From NCBI GenBank assembly GCA_022841625.1, contig JALHRD010000009.1, forward strand, positions 62,001-126,000: DNA of 64,000 nucleotides, written 5' to 3'. Origin of the DNA: Xanthobacteraceae bacterium. GTDB taxonomy: Bacteria; Pseudomonadota; Alphaproteobacteria; Rhizobiales; Xanthobacteraceae. The position numbers were made by a program, and so were the translations under genes. Below, in pieces: positions 47,500-56,696 of this stretch; positions within the stretch are counted from its first letter, which is position 1, and each line of letters begins with the position of its first letter. A model generated the notes under the pieces. That model did not search any database, was not told where the DNA came from, and saw nothing but the letters and a program-made list of their open reading frames with translations.

Positions 47500-47958
47500 T
47501 TGGCCAATCCTGAAGACACGATGGTGCTGGAAACGACCCAGGGCAAGGTGGTGATTGCCATGCGGCCCGACCTGGCGCCGGGTCATGTGGCGCGCATCAA
47601 GGAACTGGTACGCGAAGGCTTTTACGACGGCATCGTCTTTCATCGCGTGATCGATGGCTTCATGGCGCAGACCGGTTGCCCGCATGGGAGCGGCACCGGC
47701 GGTTCCGGCAAGAAGCTCAAGGCCGAGTTCAATCGCGAACCGCACCGCCGGGGAACGGTATCGATGGCGCGCGCGCAAAATCCAGATTCCGGCGATAGCC
47801 AATTCTTCATCTGCTTCGACGACGCCTCGTTTCTGGATGGCCAATACACGGTCTGGGGCGCGGTTACCGAAGGCATGGAGAATGTCGACAAGATCAAGCG
47901 CGGCGAACCGGTTCAGAACCCCGACAAGATCGTGTCGGCGAAGATGGCCGACCAATAG
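47500..47958 (+). CDS. ppiB: Cytoplasmic cyclophilin-type peptidyl-prolyl isomerase
   Basis: A 152-aa PPIase without signal peptide. Motifs: HVARIKELVREGFYDGIVFH, RVIDGFMAQTGCPHGSGTGG, RGTVSMARAQNPDSGDSQFF and FLDGQYTVWGAVTEGMENVD. The start is probably TTG at 47500, with GAGAGG about ten bases upstream, giving the usual N-terminus (LANPEDTMVLET); ATG at 47521 is possible. It belongs to the coaD-ppi-ppi-queA-tgt run. Confidence 0.94.
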   Translation: MANPEDTMVLETTQGKVVIAMRPDLAPGHVARIKELVREGFYDGIVFHRVIDGFMAQTGCPHGSGTGGSGKKLKAEFNREPHRRGTVSMARAQNPDSGDSQFFICFDDASFLDGQYTVWGAVTEGMENVDKIKRGEPVQNPDKIVSAKMADQ

Positions 47959-48033
47959 GCGCGCGATAGCCTCTCAGACTCTCGTCCCGCAGCGATTTGT
48001 CGTCGCCGCTCTTCGTGGGCGGTGACCGACCCA

Positions 48034-49167
48034 ATGCGCACCGAACTGTTCGATTTTGAATTGCCGTCGGACCAGATCGCATTGCGGCCGGCGACCCCGC
48101 GCGATGCCGCCCGTCTGCTGGTGGTGCGGCCGGGCGTTGCGCCCGAATTCGACGATCGCCGCGTGTCCGAGCTGCCGGACTTGTTGCAAGCCGGTGACGC
48201 GCTGGTGGTCAATGACACCAAGGTAATCGCGGCGCGGCTCAAGGGCCGGCGCATCGGTCGCGGCAGCACGGAGCCGGCGATCGAGGCGACCTTGCACCGG
48301 CGCATCGACGGCGCGCGCTGGCGCGCCTTTGTGCGGCCAGCAAAGCGGCTTGTTCCGGGTGATGTTGTGCGGTTTGGCGATACGGGAGCGGTATGTCTGC
48401 TCGGCCAGCTCGACGCCACGGTCGAGGACAAAGGCGAGGGCGGCGAGGTGACGCTGGCGTTTGCATTTGACGGTCCGGTGCTCGACCAGGCCGTTGCGGA
48501 TTGCGGCGAGATGCCCCTGCCGCCCTATATCGCGGCTCGCCGCCCACCCGATGCGCGCGATCGGGACGATTACCAGACCATGTTTGCGCATGACCAAGGA
48601 TCGGTCGCCGCGCCAACAGCGGGGCTGCATTTCACGCCCGAGCTTATGGCACGTCTGGTGCGTCGTGGCGTTGCGGTTCACACGGTGACGCTGCATGTCG
48701 GCGCCGGCACCTTTCTGCCGGTCAAGGCCGATGATACGTCGCAGCATCGGATGCACGCCGAAACCGGCGTCGTCACCGCTCTTACCGCGGATGCGCTCAA
48801 TGCGACGCGACAAAGCGGCGGGCGCATTGTCGCGGTGGGCTCGACCTCGCTGCGCCTGATTGAAAGCGCGACCGATGAATCCGGCGTGGTTCGGCCATAT
48901 ACCGGTGACACGGCACTCTTTATCACGCCGGGATATCGCTTTCGCGCGGTCGACGTGATGATGACGAATTTTCACCTGCCGCGCTCGACTTTGTTCATGC
49001 TGGTGTCGGCGTTTTGCGGGCTCGATCGCATGAAACAGGCCTATGCCCATGCCATCGCAAACGGCTATCGTTTCTATTCCTATGGCGATGCGTGTTTAAT
49101 GTTCAGAACGCCGGATGAGGGGAGGACCCATGGATCAGCAATTACGGCTCGGCCGCATCGTTCTTGA
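48034..49167 (+). CDS. queA: S-adenosylmethionine:tRNA ribosyltransferase-isomerase
   Basis: Queuosine pathway enzyme that converts 7-aminomethyl-7-deazaguanine at tRNA position 34 to epoxyqueuosine. The 377-aa protein has [66 protein letters not shown] and [20 protein letters not shown] at 48034 gives the conserved start; GTG at 48022 is possible. The end runs 38 bases into the next gene, an extension after YGDACLM of about 20 residues not typical of QueA. It acts just after Tgt, encoded one gene downstream. Confidence 0.96.
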   Translation: MRTELFDFELPSDQIALRPATPRDAARLLVVRPGVAPEFDDRRVSELPDLLQAGDALVVNDTKVIAARLKGRRIGRGSTEPAIEATLHRRIDGARWRAFVRPAKRLVPGDVVRFGDTGAVCLLGQLDATVEDKGEGGEVTLAFAFDGPVLDQAVADCGEMPLPPYIAARRPPDARDRDDYQTMFAHDQGSVAAPTAGLHFTPELMARLVRRGVAVHTVTLHVGAGTFLPVKADDTSQHRMHAETGVVTALTADALNATRQSGGRIVAVGSTSLRLIESATDESGVVRPYTGDTALFITPGYRFRAVDVMMTNFHLPRSTLFMLVSAFCGLDRMKQAYAHAIANGYRFYSYGDACLMFRTPDEGRTHGSAITARPHRS

Positions 49168-49462
49168 AGACACCCAGGCCGTTCACCAGCAGGTCACCGT
49201 CGATCTGGTGTTCCAAGGCAACGACGTCAAAGGCGGCATCGAGCATTACGGCATTTGGCGAGACCGAACCGAGGGCAGCGTGTGTCCGTTCGTCTTGAAC
49301 GAAAATGGCGAGGCCGATTTCGGCAGTGGTTATAGCGGCGAAGATCGGATCTATCAGTTTGAAATCCTGACCGCGCCCATCAACCTCGGCGGTCAGATCG
49401 GATGGCGGTGCGACCAATATGCGACGCAGTTGAAAATCGTTTCCATTACCCAACTGGTCTGA
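49130..49462 (+). CDS. Small protein between queA and tgt, unrecognised
   Basis: A 110-aa cytoplasmic protein that looks beta-rich ([60 protein letters not shown]). ATG at 49130 has GGGGAGG upstream, a strong site inside the end of queA. Its stop overlaps the tgt start (TGATG), so translation is probably coupled with tgt. No family recognised; its position suggests a link to tRNA modification or only coexpression. Confidence 0.75.
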   Translation: MDQQLRLGRIVLEDTQAVHQQVTVDLVFQGNDVKGGIEHYGIWRDRTEGSVCPFVLNENGEADFGSGYSGEDRIYQFEILTAPINLGGQIGWRCDQYATQLKIVSITQLV

Positions 49463-50592
49463 TGGTGTCCGCATTTCGGCTCATTGCCAGTGACGGCGCG
49501 GCGCGCTGCGGTGAATTGACCACGTCGCATGGCGTGGTGCGCACGCCGGCTTTCATGCCGGTCGGCACCCAGGCGACCGTCAAGGGGCTTGAACCTGAAA
49601 CGGTGCGCGCGACCGGCGCCGATATCCTGCTCGGCAACACCTACCACCTGATGCTGAGGCCTGGCGCCGAGCGCATTGCCTCACTCGGAGGCCTGCATCG
49701 GTTCATGCGCTGGCCGCATCCGATCCTGACCGATTCCGGCGGTTTCCAGGTCATGTCGCTGGCCGGCTTGCGCAAGATCGAGGAGCGCTGCGTGATCTTT
49801 CGTTCGCATCTCGACGGCGCAACCATCGAGCTGTCGCCTGAGCGGGCGATTGAGATTCAAGCGTTGCTTGGCTCGGACATTGCCATGCAGCTCGATGAAT
49901 GCGTGCGATTGCCGGCGCCGCGTTCGGAGCTGGAGCGCGCCATGCAATTGTCGTTGCGCTGGGCCGAACGCTCGCGGCGCGCATTTGAATCTGGCCCGAC
50001 CGACGGCCGCGCCTTGTTCGGTATCGTGCAAGGCGGCGACGATCCCGCCTTGCGGTTTGAAAGCGCAAGGCGGCTGATCGAGATTGGCTTTGAGGGCTAT
50101 GCTATCGGCGGGCTTGCGGTCGGCGAGTCCGCCGAAGTTATGCGCCGGACGATTGATGAAACCGCGCCGGCTTTGCCCGCCGACCGGCCGCGCTATCTGA
50201 TGGGCGTCGGAACGCCGGAAGATATCCTTGAGGCGGTCGCACGTGGCATCGACATGTTCGATTGCGTGATGCCGACCCGCAACGGGCGCCACGGCGTTGC
50301 GTTCACGCGGCATGGCCCAATCAACCTGAAAAATGCGCGCCATGCCGACGATCCGCGCCCGTTGGACGAGCAGAATTCTTATGCCCCGGCGCGGGACTAT
50401 TCGCGCGCCTATCTGCATCATCTGGTCAAAAGCGCGGAGTCGCTTGGTGCAGTGCTGCTGTCCGCGATCAATCTCGCCTATTATCAGCAATTGACCGCCG
50501 GCATGCGTGCCGCGATCGTGGCTGGCCGGTTTGGCGATTTTCGTGCTGAGACGAAAGCGGCCTGGGAGTGTGGCGATCTGCCAGCGTCCTAA
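49462..50592 (+). CDS. tgt: tRNA-guanine transglycosylase lacking the zinc-site residues
   Basis: Exchanges guanine 34 for preQ1 in tRNAs with GUN anticodons. The 376-aa protein has the catalytic core: [13 protein letters not shown] (Asp91), [24 protein letters not shown] and [13 protein letters not shown] (nucleophile Asp267). The C-terminal zinc site is lost: where homologues have C-x-C-x2-C, this reads [20 protein letters not shown] (Asn305, Tyr307, Ala310), and the histidine of the usual HN is Ile336 in [11 protein letters not shown]. The start ATG overlaps the stop of the preceding gene. Reading of all four positions was checked in the DNA. Activity without zinc is open. Confidence 0.93.
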   Translation: MVSAFRLIASDGAARCGELTTSHGVVRTPAFMPVGTQATVKGLEPETVRATGADILLGNTYHLMLRPGAERIASLGGLHRFMRWPHPILTDSGGFQVMSLAGLRKIEERCVIFRSHLDGATIELSPERAIEIQALLGSDIAMQLDECVRLPAPRSELERAMQLSLRWAERSRRAFESGPTDGRALFGIVQGGDDPALRFESARRLIEIGFEGYAIGGLAVGESAEVMRRTIDETAPALPADRPRYLMGVGTPEDILEAVARGIDMFDCVMPTRNGRHGVAFTRHGPINLKNARHADDPRPLDEQNSYAPARDYSRAYLHHLVKSAESLGAVLLSAINLAYYQQLTAGMRAAIVAGRFGDFRAETKAAWECGDLPAS

Positions 50593-50691
50593 TTCGGAAA
50601 ATGCCCCCTCGACGTGGCGACGCATTCGAAGCAAGATACTGCCGATTTCAATAACAACGTCACGATACGCCGATTTGGAGGAGACGCCGCT

Positions 50692-51159
50692 ATGGCCATC
50701 AATGTGAAGGTCAACGGTGCGACCCGTTCGGTCAATGCCGAACCGGATGCGCCCCTGCTCTATGTCCTGCGCAACGATCTCGAACTCAATGGCGCGAAGT
50801 ATGGTTGCGGCGTGTCGCAATGCGGCGCCTGCACCGTATTGATCGATGGCGTCGCCACCCGGTCGTGCGTCACGCCACTCAGCCGCGTCGGTCAATCGGA
50901 AGTCACGACGCTCGAAGGGCTCGGCACACTGGCCAAGCTGCATCCCTTGCAGCAGGCGTTCATCGACGAGCAAGCCGCGCAATGCGGCTATTGCACCAAC
51001 GGCATGATCATGGCGGCCAAGGCGCTGCTCGATCGTAATCCGCGGCCGACGGAAGCGCAGGTCCGCGCCGGGCTCGCCGACCATCTCTGCCGCTGTGGCA
51101 GCCACAATCGCATCGTGCGTGCGGTTCTGCGCGCCGCCCAAACCAATGGGAGGATATGA
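50692..51159 (+). CDS. 2Fe-2S subunit of a molybdenum hydroxylase (IorA-like)
   Basis: Small iron-sulfur subunit of a two-subunit Mo hydroxylase like isoquinoline 1-oxidoreductase, 155 aa. First cluster motif GCGVSQCGACTVLIDG with a later SC; second, alpha-helical cluster motif CGYCTNGMIM plus HLCRCGSHNRI. ATG at 50692 preceded by GGAGGAG. The stop overlaps the ATG of the large subunit (ATGA), a sign of translational coupling. It passes electrons from the Mo centre to an acceptor, often a cytochrome. Confidence 0.93.
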   Translation: MAINVKVNGATRSVNAEPDAPLLYVLRNDLELNGAKYGCGVSQCGACTVLIDGVATRSCVTPLSRVGQSEVTTLEGLGTLAKLHPLQQAFIDEQAAQCGYCTNGMIMAAKALLDRNPRPTEAQVRAGLADHLCRCGSHNRIVRAVLRAAQTNGRI

Positions 51160-53372
51160 CCATGAATGCTCCCCATCTGACGCGCCGCGATTTCACGGTC
51201 GGACTTGGCGGCATTGCGCTGGCATTTAGCCTGGCGCCGATTGCAATGACCCAGCAGCCACCGCGGCTGCCGGGCAGCCTCGAAACCAACCGGCTGCTGA
51301 GCGCCTGGCTCGCGATCAATGCCGACGGCACCGCCACTGTCCTCACGGGTAAGGTCGAGTTGGGGCAGGGCATCCTCACCGCCTTGTCGCAGATCGCGGC
51401 CGAGGAGCTCGATCTGCCGCTGGCGCGGGTCACGATCGTCTCCGGCGACACCGGCCGCACGCCCAACGAAGGCCAGACCGCCGGCAGCCTGTCGGTCGAA
51501 GCCAGCGGCACCGCGCTGCGGTTTGCCGGCGCGGAAGTGCGGGCAATTCTGCTTGAACTCGCTGCCAAGAAGTTCGGTGTGGCGGTCGATGGCCTGAAGG
51601 TCACCGACGGTACGATTACTGCGCCGGACGGACGCAGGGTGAGCTACGGCGAACTCGCCAGCGAAGCCGATCTCAAGCGCGAAGCGACCGGCAAGGTCGC
51701 CCCGAAACCGGTGGCGCAGCATCGTCTGGTGGGTCAGTCGTCGCCGCGGGTCGATCTGCCCGCCAAGGTCACCGGCGGCGGCGCCTTCGTGCAGGATTTG
51801 CGCCTGCCCGGCATGCTGCATGGCCGGGTGGCGCGGCCGCCGCAATATGGCGCGCAACTCGAAACTTTCGACGAGGCCAAGGTCCGGGCGATGCCCGGTG
51901 TCGTCACGGTGCTGCGTGACGGCAGCTTTCTCGCGGTCGCTGCCGAGCGCGAGGAACAAGCGATCAAGGCAGTCGAGGCGCTGTCCGCATCGGCCAAATG
52001 GAAAGCCGGCCCGGCGCTTCCCGATCCGGCGCGCCTATACGAGCAATTGAAAGCGCTGCCGACCCAAGACACCGTCATCAGCAATAAGGACGGGCCGCTC
52101 CTGGCATCGGGTGCGAAAGTGGTCGAGGCGACCTATCGCCGACCATATCAGGCGCATGCTGCACTGGGGCCTTCCTGTGCGATGGCCCAGATGCGCGACG
52201 GGCAGCTGACAGTCTGGACCCATAGTCAGGGCGTCTATCCACTGCGCGGGACCATCGCCCGCGCGCTTGGTATGAAGCCGCCGTCGATCCGCTGCATCCA
52301 TATGGAGGGCGCCGGCTGCTATGGACACAACGGCGCCGACGACGTGGCGTTCGACGCCGCGCTGTTGGCGCGCGCCAGCAATGGGCGTCCGGTGCGCGTG
52401 CAGTGGACGCGGGCCGAGGAGTTCATGTGGGAACCCTATGGTCCTGCCATGACCATGCAGGCCCGGGGCGCGGTGGCGGACGGCCGGATTGTCGATTGGA
52501 ACTATGATGTCTGGAGTCAAGCCCACAACATGCGGCCGGGCGATCCCGATGGCATCAACCTGCTGTCGAGCTGGTATCTGGCCGATGCCAAACCGCCGGG
52601 CCCGGCGCGGCAAGCCGCTGCACCCAATTTTGCCGGCGATCGCAATGCGATCCCGACCTATGATCTGCCACGGCAGCGCATTACCCATCACTTGATCAAG
52701 GACAATCCGCTGCGCACCTCGGCGCTGCGTACGCTTGGGGCCTATGCCAATGTGTTCGCGGTCGAGTCGTTCATGGACGAACTGGCGGCGGCCGCCGGCG
52801 TCGATCCGATCTCGTTCCGCCTCGCCCATGTCACGGATCCGCGCGAGCGCGCCGTGATCGAAGCGGTGGCGAAAGCGGCGAATTGGAAGCCCGGCGAGAA
52901 AGGCAACGGCGTTCGCGGCCGTGGCATCGGCTATTCCCGCTATAAAACCATCGCGGCCTATACCGCGGTGATTGTCGAAGTCGAGGTCGATCGCGCCACC
53001 GGCAAGATCAGCGTGCCGCGGGCCTGGAGCGCGACCGATGCGGGACTGATCATCAGTCCGGACGGTCTGATCAATCAGATCGAGGGCGGCATCATCCAGT
53101 CCGCAAGCTGGACATTGCACGAGCATGTCCGCTTCGACCGCAATGGCATTACCTCGCGGGATTGGGCGAGCTACCCGATCATGACCATGCCGGACGTGCC
53201 CAAGATCGAAAACGTGCTGTTGAATCGACCGAATGATCGTCCGCTTGGCGCCGGCGAGGCGTCGCAGGGCCCGGCCGTTGCGGCCATCGCCAATGCGTTC
53301 GCAGCGGCGACCGGACGGCGGCTGCGCGAATTGCCATTCGACCCGGCGCGGGTGAAGGCCGCGCTCGCTTAA
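51156..53372 (+). CDS. Molybdopterin-binding large subunit (IorB-like), Tat-exported
   Basis: A 738-aa large subunit of the xanthine-oxidase family, isoquinoline-oxidoreductase type. The N-terminus LTRRDFTVGLGGIALAF is a twin-arginine signal, so the complex is probably exported folded together with the small subunit. Mo-cofactor motifs: GKVELGQGILTALSQIAAEE, GDTGRTPNEGQTAGS, GAGCYGHNGADDVAFDA, VRVQWTRAEEFMWEP, RTLGAYANVFAVES (start of the C-terminal Mo-cofactor part) and GAGEASQGPAVAAIANAF with the catalytic glutamate. The substrate is unknown: N-heterocycle or aldehyde. A strong hairpin terminator follows. Confidence 0.93.
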   Translation: MTMNAPHLTRRDFTVGLGGIALAFSLAPIAMTQQPPRLPGSLETNRLLSAWLAINADGTATVLTGKVELGQGILTALSQIAAEELDLPLARVTIVSGDTGRTPNEGQTAGSLSVEASGTALRFAGAEVRAILLELAAKKFGVAVDGLKVTDGTITAPDGRRVSYGELASEADLKREATGKVAPKPVAQHRLVGQSSPRVDLPAKVTGGGAFVQDLRLPGMLHGRVARPPQYGAQLETFDEAKVRAMPGVVTVLRDGSFLAVAAEREEQAIKAVEALSASAKWKAGPALPDPARLYEQLKALPTQDTVISNKDGPLLASGAKVVEATYRRPYQAHAALGPSCAMAQMRDGQLTVWTHSQGVYPLRGTIARALGMKPPSIRCIHMEGAGCYGHNGADDVAFDAALLARASNGRPVRVQWTRAEEFMWEPYGPAMTMQARGAVADGRIVDWNYDVWSQAHNMRPGDPDGINLLSSWYLADAKPPGPARQAAAPNFAGDRNAIPTYDLPRQRITHHLIKDNPLRTSALRTLGAYANVFAVESFMDELAAAAGVDPISFRLAHVTDPRERAVIEAVAKAANWKPGEKGNGVRGRGIGYSRYKTIAAYTAVIVEVEVDRATGKISVPRAWSATDAGLIISPDGLINQIEGGIIQSASWTLHEHVRFDRNGITSRDWASYPIMTMPDVPKIENVLLNRPNDRPLGAGEASQGPAVAAIANAFAAATGRRLRELPFDPARVKAALA

Positions 53373-53387
53373 GGCGCGTTCGCAAAG

Positions 53388-53414
53388 CCCGCTCCTGGCC
53401 TATCCAGGGGCGGG
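53388..53414 (+). terminator. Strong hairpin after the Mo hydroxylase genes
   Basis: CCCGCTCCTGG (53388-53398) pairs with CCAGGGGCGGG (53404-53414), 11 bp with one G.T wobble, loop CCTAT, followed by TTGTG. It lies 16 bp after the stop of the large subunit. Confidence 0.75.
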
Positions 53415-53493
53415 TTGTGCCTTTACGGCTTTTCCAGAACGTGAAAGTCTTTCGTTCCGGGAAATTAAAAAATCAAACAGGGAGGCAATGTCC

Positions 53494-54975
53494 ATGAAAC
53501 GACATCCATCATCCGTGAAATCGTCCGGCAACCTGCTCTTGGGCGCGGGTGCGATCGTCGGACTGACGGCGTTTGTCTCAATGCCGGCACTGTCGCAGTC
53601 GCAGCGGGTTGGCGCGCCGCCCGAAGCCAAGAATATGCGGCTCGTTGGTCACACCGATTTGCAGGCACGCAGCGCCTATCAGCCGGTGATCCATCGTCAC
53701 GGTGACCGCTACATTCTTTATGTCGGCCATCATGGCGGCACCAGCACGGTGGCAAAGCCGGTCAACCCGATGACCGGACAGGCCGAGTTCAACGGCACCT
53801 CGATCATCGATGTCACCGATCCCAAGCAGCCGAAATATCTCTCCCATATCCCCGGCGATGAGGGGCTTGGCGAACAGGGCGGCGCCCAGATGGTGCGGCT
53901 GTGCGATGGCCGCTTGTTGCCAAAGGGCGATCCCAATGGGGTCTATATGTTGCGGGTGTTCGGCAACAAGGGGCATGAAATCTGGAACGTCGCCGATCCG
54001 GCGACGCCGAAGAAAATCAGCGTGGTCTCCACCAATCTCGTCAACACCCACAAGAACTGGTGGGAGTGCGACACCGGCATTGCCTATTTGGTCTCCGGCG
54101 TGAAGGAATGGCGCACCCGCCGCATGACCGAGATTTTCGACCTCAGCGACCCAAGCAAGCCGGTCAAGATCAGAGATTTCGGCCTGGTTGGGCAGCAGCC
54201 CGGCGCAAGCGGAACGGTTCCGACCGATCTGCATGGCATGATTTCACTGGGGGCGAAGGAAAACCGAGTGATCTTTGCCTATGGCACCAACCGTGGCGGC
54301 ATCGTCCAGATTGTCGATCGTGAGAAGCTGTTGACCGGTCCGAAGGAGCCGACGCCGGAAAATTTGCGAGCGCCGGTGATCGGCCAGCTTGAAATGCCGC
54401 TCAACGGCGTGCATTCGGCGATTCCGCTCGGCAAAATGAAGGTCGCGGAATTTGCCAAGGATCTCGCCGGCGGCGTCCGCGACATGATCATGATTGTCAA
54501 TGAATCGCTGGTGAACGAGTGCCAGAGCGGCGAGACGCGCCAGATGGTGTTCTTTGTCGATGCCACGGTCGAAGCACGGCCCACGGTGGTGTCAAACTTC
54601 AACGTTCCGGAAGCGAGCGGCAGCTTCTGCTCGCGCGGCGGCCGCTTCGGCGCGCATTCGGCGCAGGAGAGCACCGCGCCGGTCTATCGCCAGAAGGTCG
54701 CCTTCTTCACCTGGTTCAATGCCGGTGTGCGGGCAGTCGATATTCGCGATCCCTATTCGCCGAAGGAGATTGGCTATTTCATCCCGTCAATCACCGAAGC
54801 GACCACGCAACGCTGCATCAAGGTTGACGGCCAGGATCGCTGCAAGGTCGCGATCCAAAGCAACAATGTCGAGACCGACGACCGCGGTTATATCTATGTC
54901 GCCGACCGCGCCAATACCGGCTTGCACATTCTGGAACTGACCGGCGATGCGCGTGGCGTCGCGGGCCTGAAATAA
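53494..54975 (+). CDS. Exported LVIVD-repeat (beta-propeller-like) protein 1
   Basis: A 493-aa protein with a signal peptide (LLLGAGAIVGLTAFVSMPALS). The mature part has LVIVD-like repeats that probably form a beta-propeller: TSIIDVTDPKQPKYLSHIPG, HEIWNVADPATPKKISV, TEIFDLSDPSKPVKIRDF, VRAVDIRDPYSPKEIGYF and IYVADRANTGLHILEL. Cysteines in CDGRLL, WWECDT, NECQSG, SFCSRGG and RCIKV...RCKV may form disulfides. ATG at 53494 is eight bases after GGGAGG; ATG at 53488 is too close to it. It is followed by a clear paralogue 24 bp downstream. Function unknown. Confidence 0.85.
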   Translation: MKRHPSSVKSSGNLLLGAGAIVGLTAFVSMPALSQSQRVGAPPEAKNMRLVGHTDLQARSAYQPVIHRHGDRYILYVGHHGGTSTVAKPVNPMTGQAEFNGTSIIDVTDPKQPKYLSHIPGDEGLGEQGGAQMVRLCDGRLLPKGDPNGVYMLRVFGNKGHEIWNVADPATPKKISVVSTNLVNTHKNWWECDTGIAYLVSGVKEWRTRRMTEIFDLSDPSKPVKIRDFGLVGQQPGASGTVPTDLHGMISLGAKENRVIFAYGTNRGGIVQIVDREKLLTGPKEPTPENLRAPVIGQLEMPLNGVHSAIPLGKMKVAEFAKDLAGGVRDMIMIVNESLVNECQSGETRQMVFFVDATVEARPTVVSNFNVPEASGSFCSRGGRFGAHSAQESTAPVYRQKVAFFTWFNAGVRAVDIRDPYSPKEIGYFIPSITEATTQRCIKVDGQDRCKVAIQSNNVETDDRGYIYVADRANTGLHILELTGDARGVAGLK

Positions 54976-54999
54976 CGCAGAGCGTCTCGGGAGAACATC

Positions 55000-56484
55000 A
55001 TGAATGGCGCACATATCGGCCGGTACCGCGTCCTGTTGGGCGTGGCCTTCGCGGGCTCTGTCGTTGCTTTTCTGACTTTGCCGGGGTTGACGCAGACCCG
55101 TCCGCAGGCCCCGCAGATCGGCGATCCGCCGGAAGCCTTGAACATGCGGATGGTGGGCCACAACGATCTGCAGGCGCGCACCGCCTATCAGCCCACCATC
55201 GTCAAGCAAGGCGGCCGCTACATCGCCTATGTCGGCCACCACGGCGCCGGCAAAGACAATCCGGCGCCACTCAATGCGTTGAACGGCCAGAAGGAACTCA
55301 ACGGAACGTCGATCCTGGACGTGACCGATCCCAAGAATCCGGTCTATCTCGCTCATATCCCGGGCGCGGTCGGCGACGGCGAAGCCGGCGCGGCGCAGAT
55401 GACACGCATCTGTGACGGCAAGACGCTCGGCAAAGGCGATCCGAACAGGTTCTACCTGCTGCGCACTTTTGGCCGCGAAGGCCATGAGATTCACGACGTC
55501 ACCACCCCAAGCGAGCCGAAGGTGATCTGGCGTCATCTCGGCATGAGCGACACCCACAAGAATTATTGGGAGTGCGGCGGCGGCATTGCCTATCTGGTGT
55601 CACGTCCGAAAGGTTGGCGCGCCCGGATCGTCGAGGTGTTCGACCTCAGCGACCCGTCTAATCCAGTCAAGATCCGAGATTTCGGGCTGGACGGGCAGCA
55701 ACCCGGCGCAACCGGTGCGGTTCCGGTGACGGTGCATGGCCTGGTATCGACCGGTTCGAAAGGCAACCGGCTCTATTTGGCCTATGGCACCAATCGCGGC
55801 GGCATCCTTCAGATTGTCGATCGCGAAAAGCTCTTGAAAGGGCCGAAGGAGCCGACCACGGAAAATCTGCTCTACCCGCAGATCGGCCGGCTCGATATGA
55901 CGCCGCTGGTCGGCGCTCATACCGCGATGCCGCTCGGCCGGATCAAGATTGAGGAGTTCGCCAAGGACGCCGACAAAGGCGACCGTGAATTCGTGATGAT
56001 CGTCAACGAGACCTTCCGCGAGGAATGCGGCGAGGCGCGCCAGATGGTGTGGTTCGTGGATTCCACCATCGAAAAATATCCGATGGTGGTGTCGAATTGG
56101 ACGGTGCCGGAAGCCAGCGGAAATTTCTGCACGCGGGGAGGGCGGTTCGGCGGCCATTCTTCGAATGAAGACATGGGCCCGCCCTATTACCAGAAGCTGA
56201 CCTTCATCACCTATTTCAATGCCGGGGTTCGCGTGCTCGATGTGCGCAATCCTTATCAGCCGAAGGAAGTCGCCTATTTCATTCCGCCGATCAGCAAGGC
56301 GACGGTGCAGCGTTGTGGCCTGATCGACGGCAAGCAGCGTTGCAGCAACGCCACCATCCAGAGCAATAATGCCGAGACCGACGACCGCGGCTATATCTAT
56401 GTCGCGGATCGCTCCAATACCGGCCTGCACATTCTGGAACTGACCGGCGAAGCGCGCGCAATCGCAGGCCTGCCGCCGAATTGA
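55000..56484 (+). CDS. Exported LVIVD-repeat protein 2 (tandem paralogue)
   Basis: A 494-aa paralogue of the upstream protein, colinear along the whole length (MVGHNDLQARTAYQPTIVKQ versus LVGHTDLQARSAYQPVIHRH; IYVADRSNTGLHILELTGEA). Signal peptide VLLGVAFAGSVVAFLTLPGL. The same repeats are present (TSILDVTDPKNPVYLAHIPG, VEVFDLSDPSNPVKIRDF, VRVLDVRNPYQPKEVAYF) and most cysteines are shared. GGGAG precedes the ATG at 55000. Tandem duplication with later divergence; probably cotranscribed with paralogue 1. Confidence 0.85.
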   Translation: MNGAHIGRYRVLLGVAFAGSVVAFLTLPGLTQTRPQAPQIGDPPEALNMRMVGHNDLQARTAYQPTIVKQGGRYIAYVGHHGAGKDNPAPLNALNGQKELNGTSILDVTDPKNPVYLAHIPGAVGDGEAGAAQMTRICDGKTLGKGDPNRFYLLRTFGREGHEIHDVTTPSEPKVIWRHLGMSDTHKNYWECGGGIAYLVSRPKGWRARIVEVFDLSDPSNPVKIRDFGLDGQQPGATGAVPVTVHGLVSTGSKGNRLYLAYGTNRGGILQIVDREKLLKGPKEPTTENLLYPQIGRLDMTPLVGAHTAMPLGRIKIEEFAKDADKGDREFVMIVNETFREECGEARQMVWFVDSTIEKYPMVVSNWTVPEASGNFCTRGGRFGGHSSNEDMGPPYYQKLTFITYFNAGVRVLDVRNPYQPKEVAYFIPPISKATVQRCGLIDGKQRCSNATIQSNNAETDDRGYIYVADRSNTGLHILELTGEARAIAGLPPN

Positions 56485-56696
56485 GCCGATTGACTTAACC
56501 TTCGGCTCGGATACCCGCGCGGCAGGTTGTGCGGTCTGCGCGCAGGCGGCTCCTCCCGCGTGCCCAGGCGCGTTTCCGGCTTGCAGGAAGGCCGGAAAAC
56601 CCCGAAGATTGCCGACAGTTCGGGGTTCTTCCAGCGATCCTTTTCGAACACACGTGATCCGCTAAATGGGCCCATAGCGTCGGGAATGAACGAGGC

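Noticed and set aside
49681-51141. Long minus-strand frame opposite tgt and the 2Fe-2S subunit gene
   Set aside because: Runs across two recognised genes on the other strand and has no family pattern.
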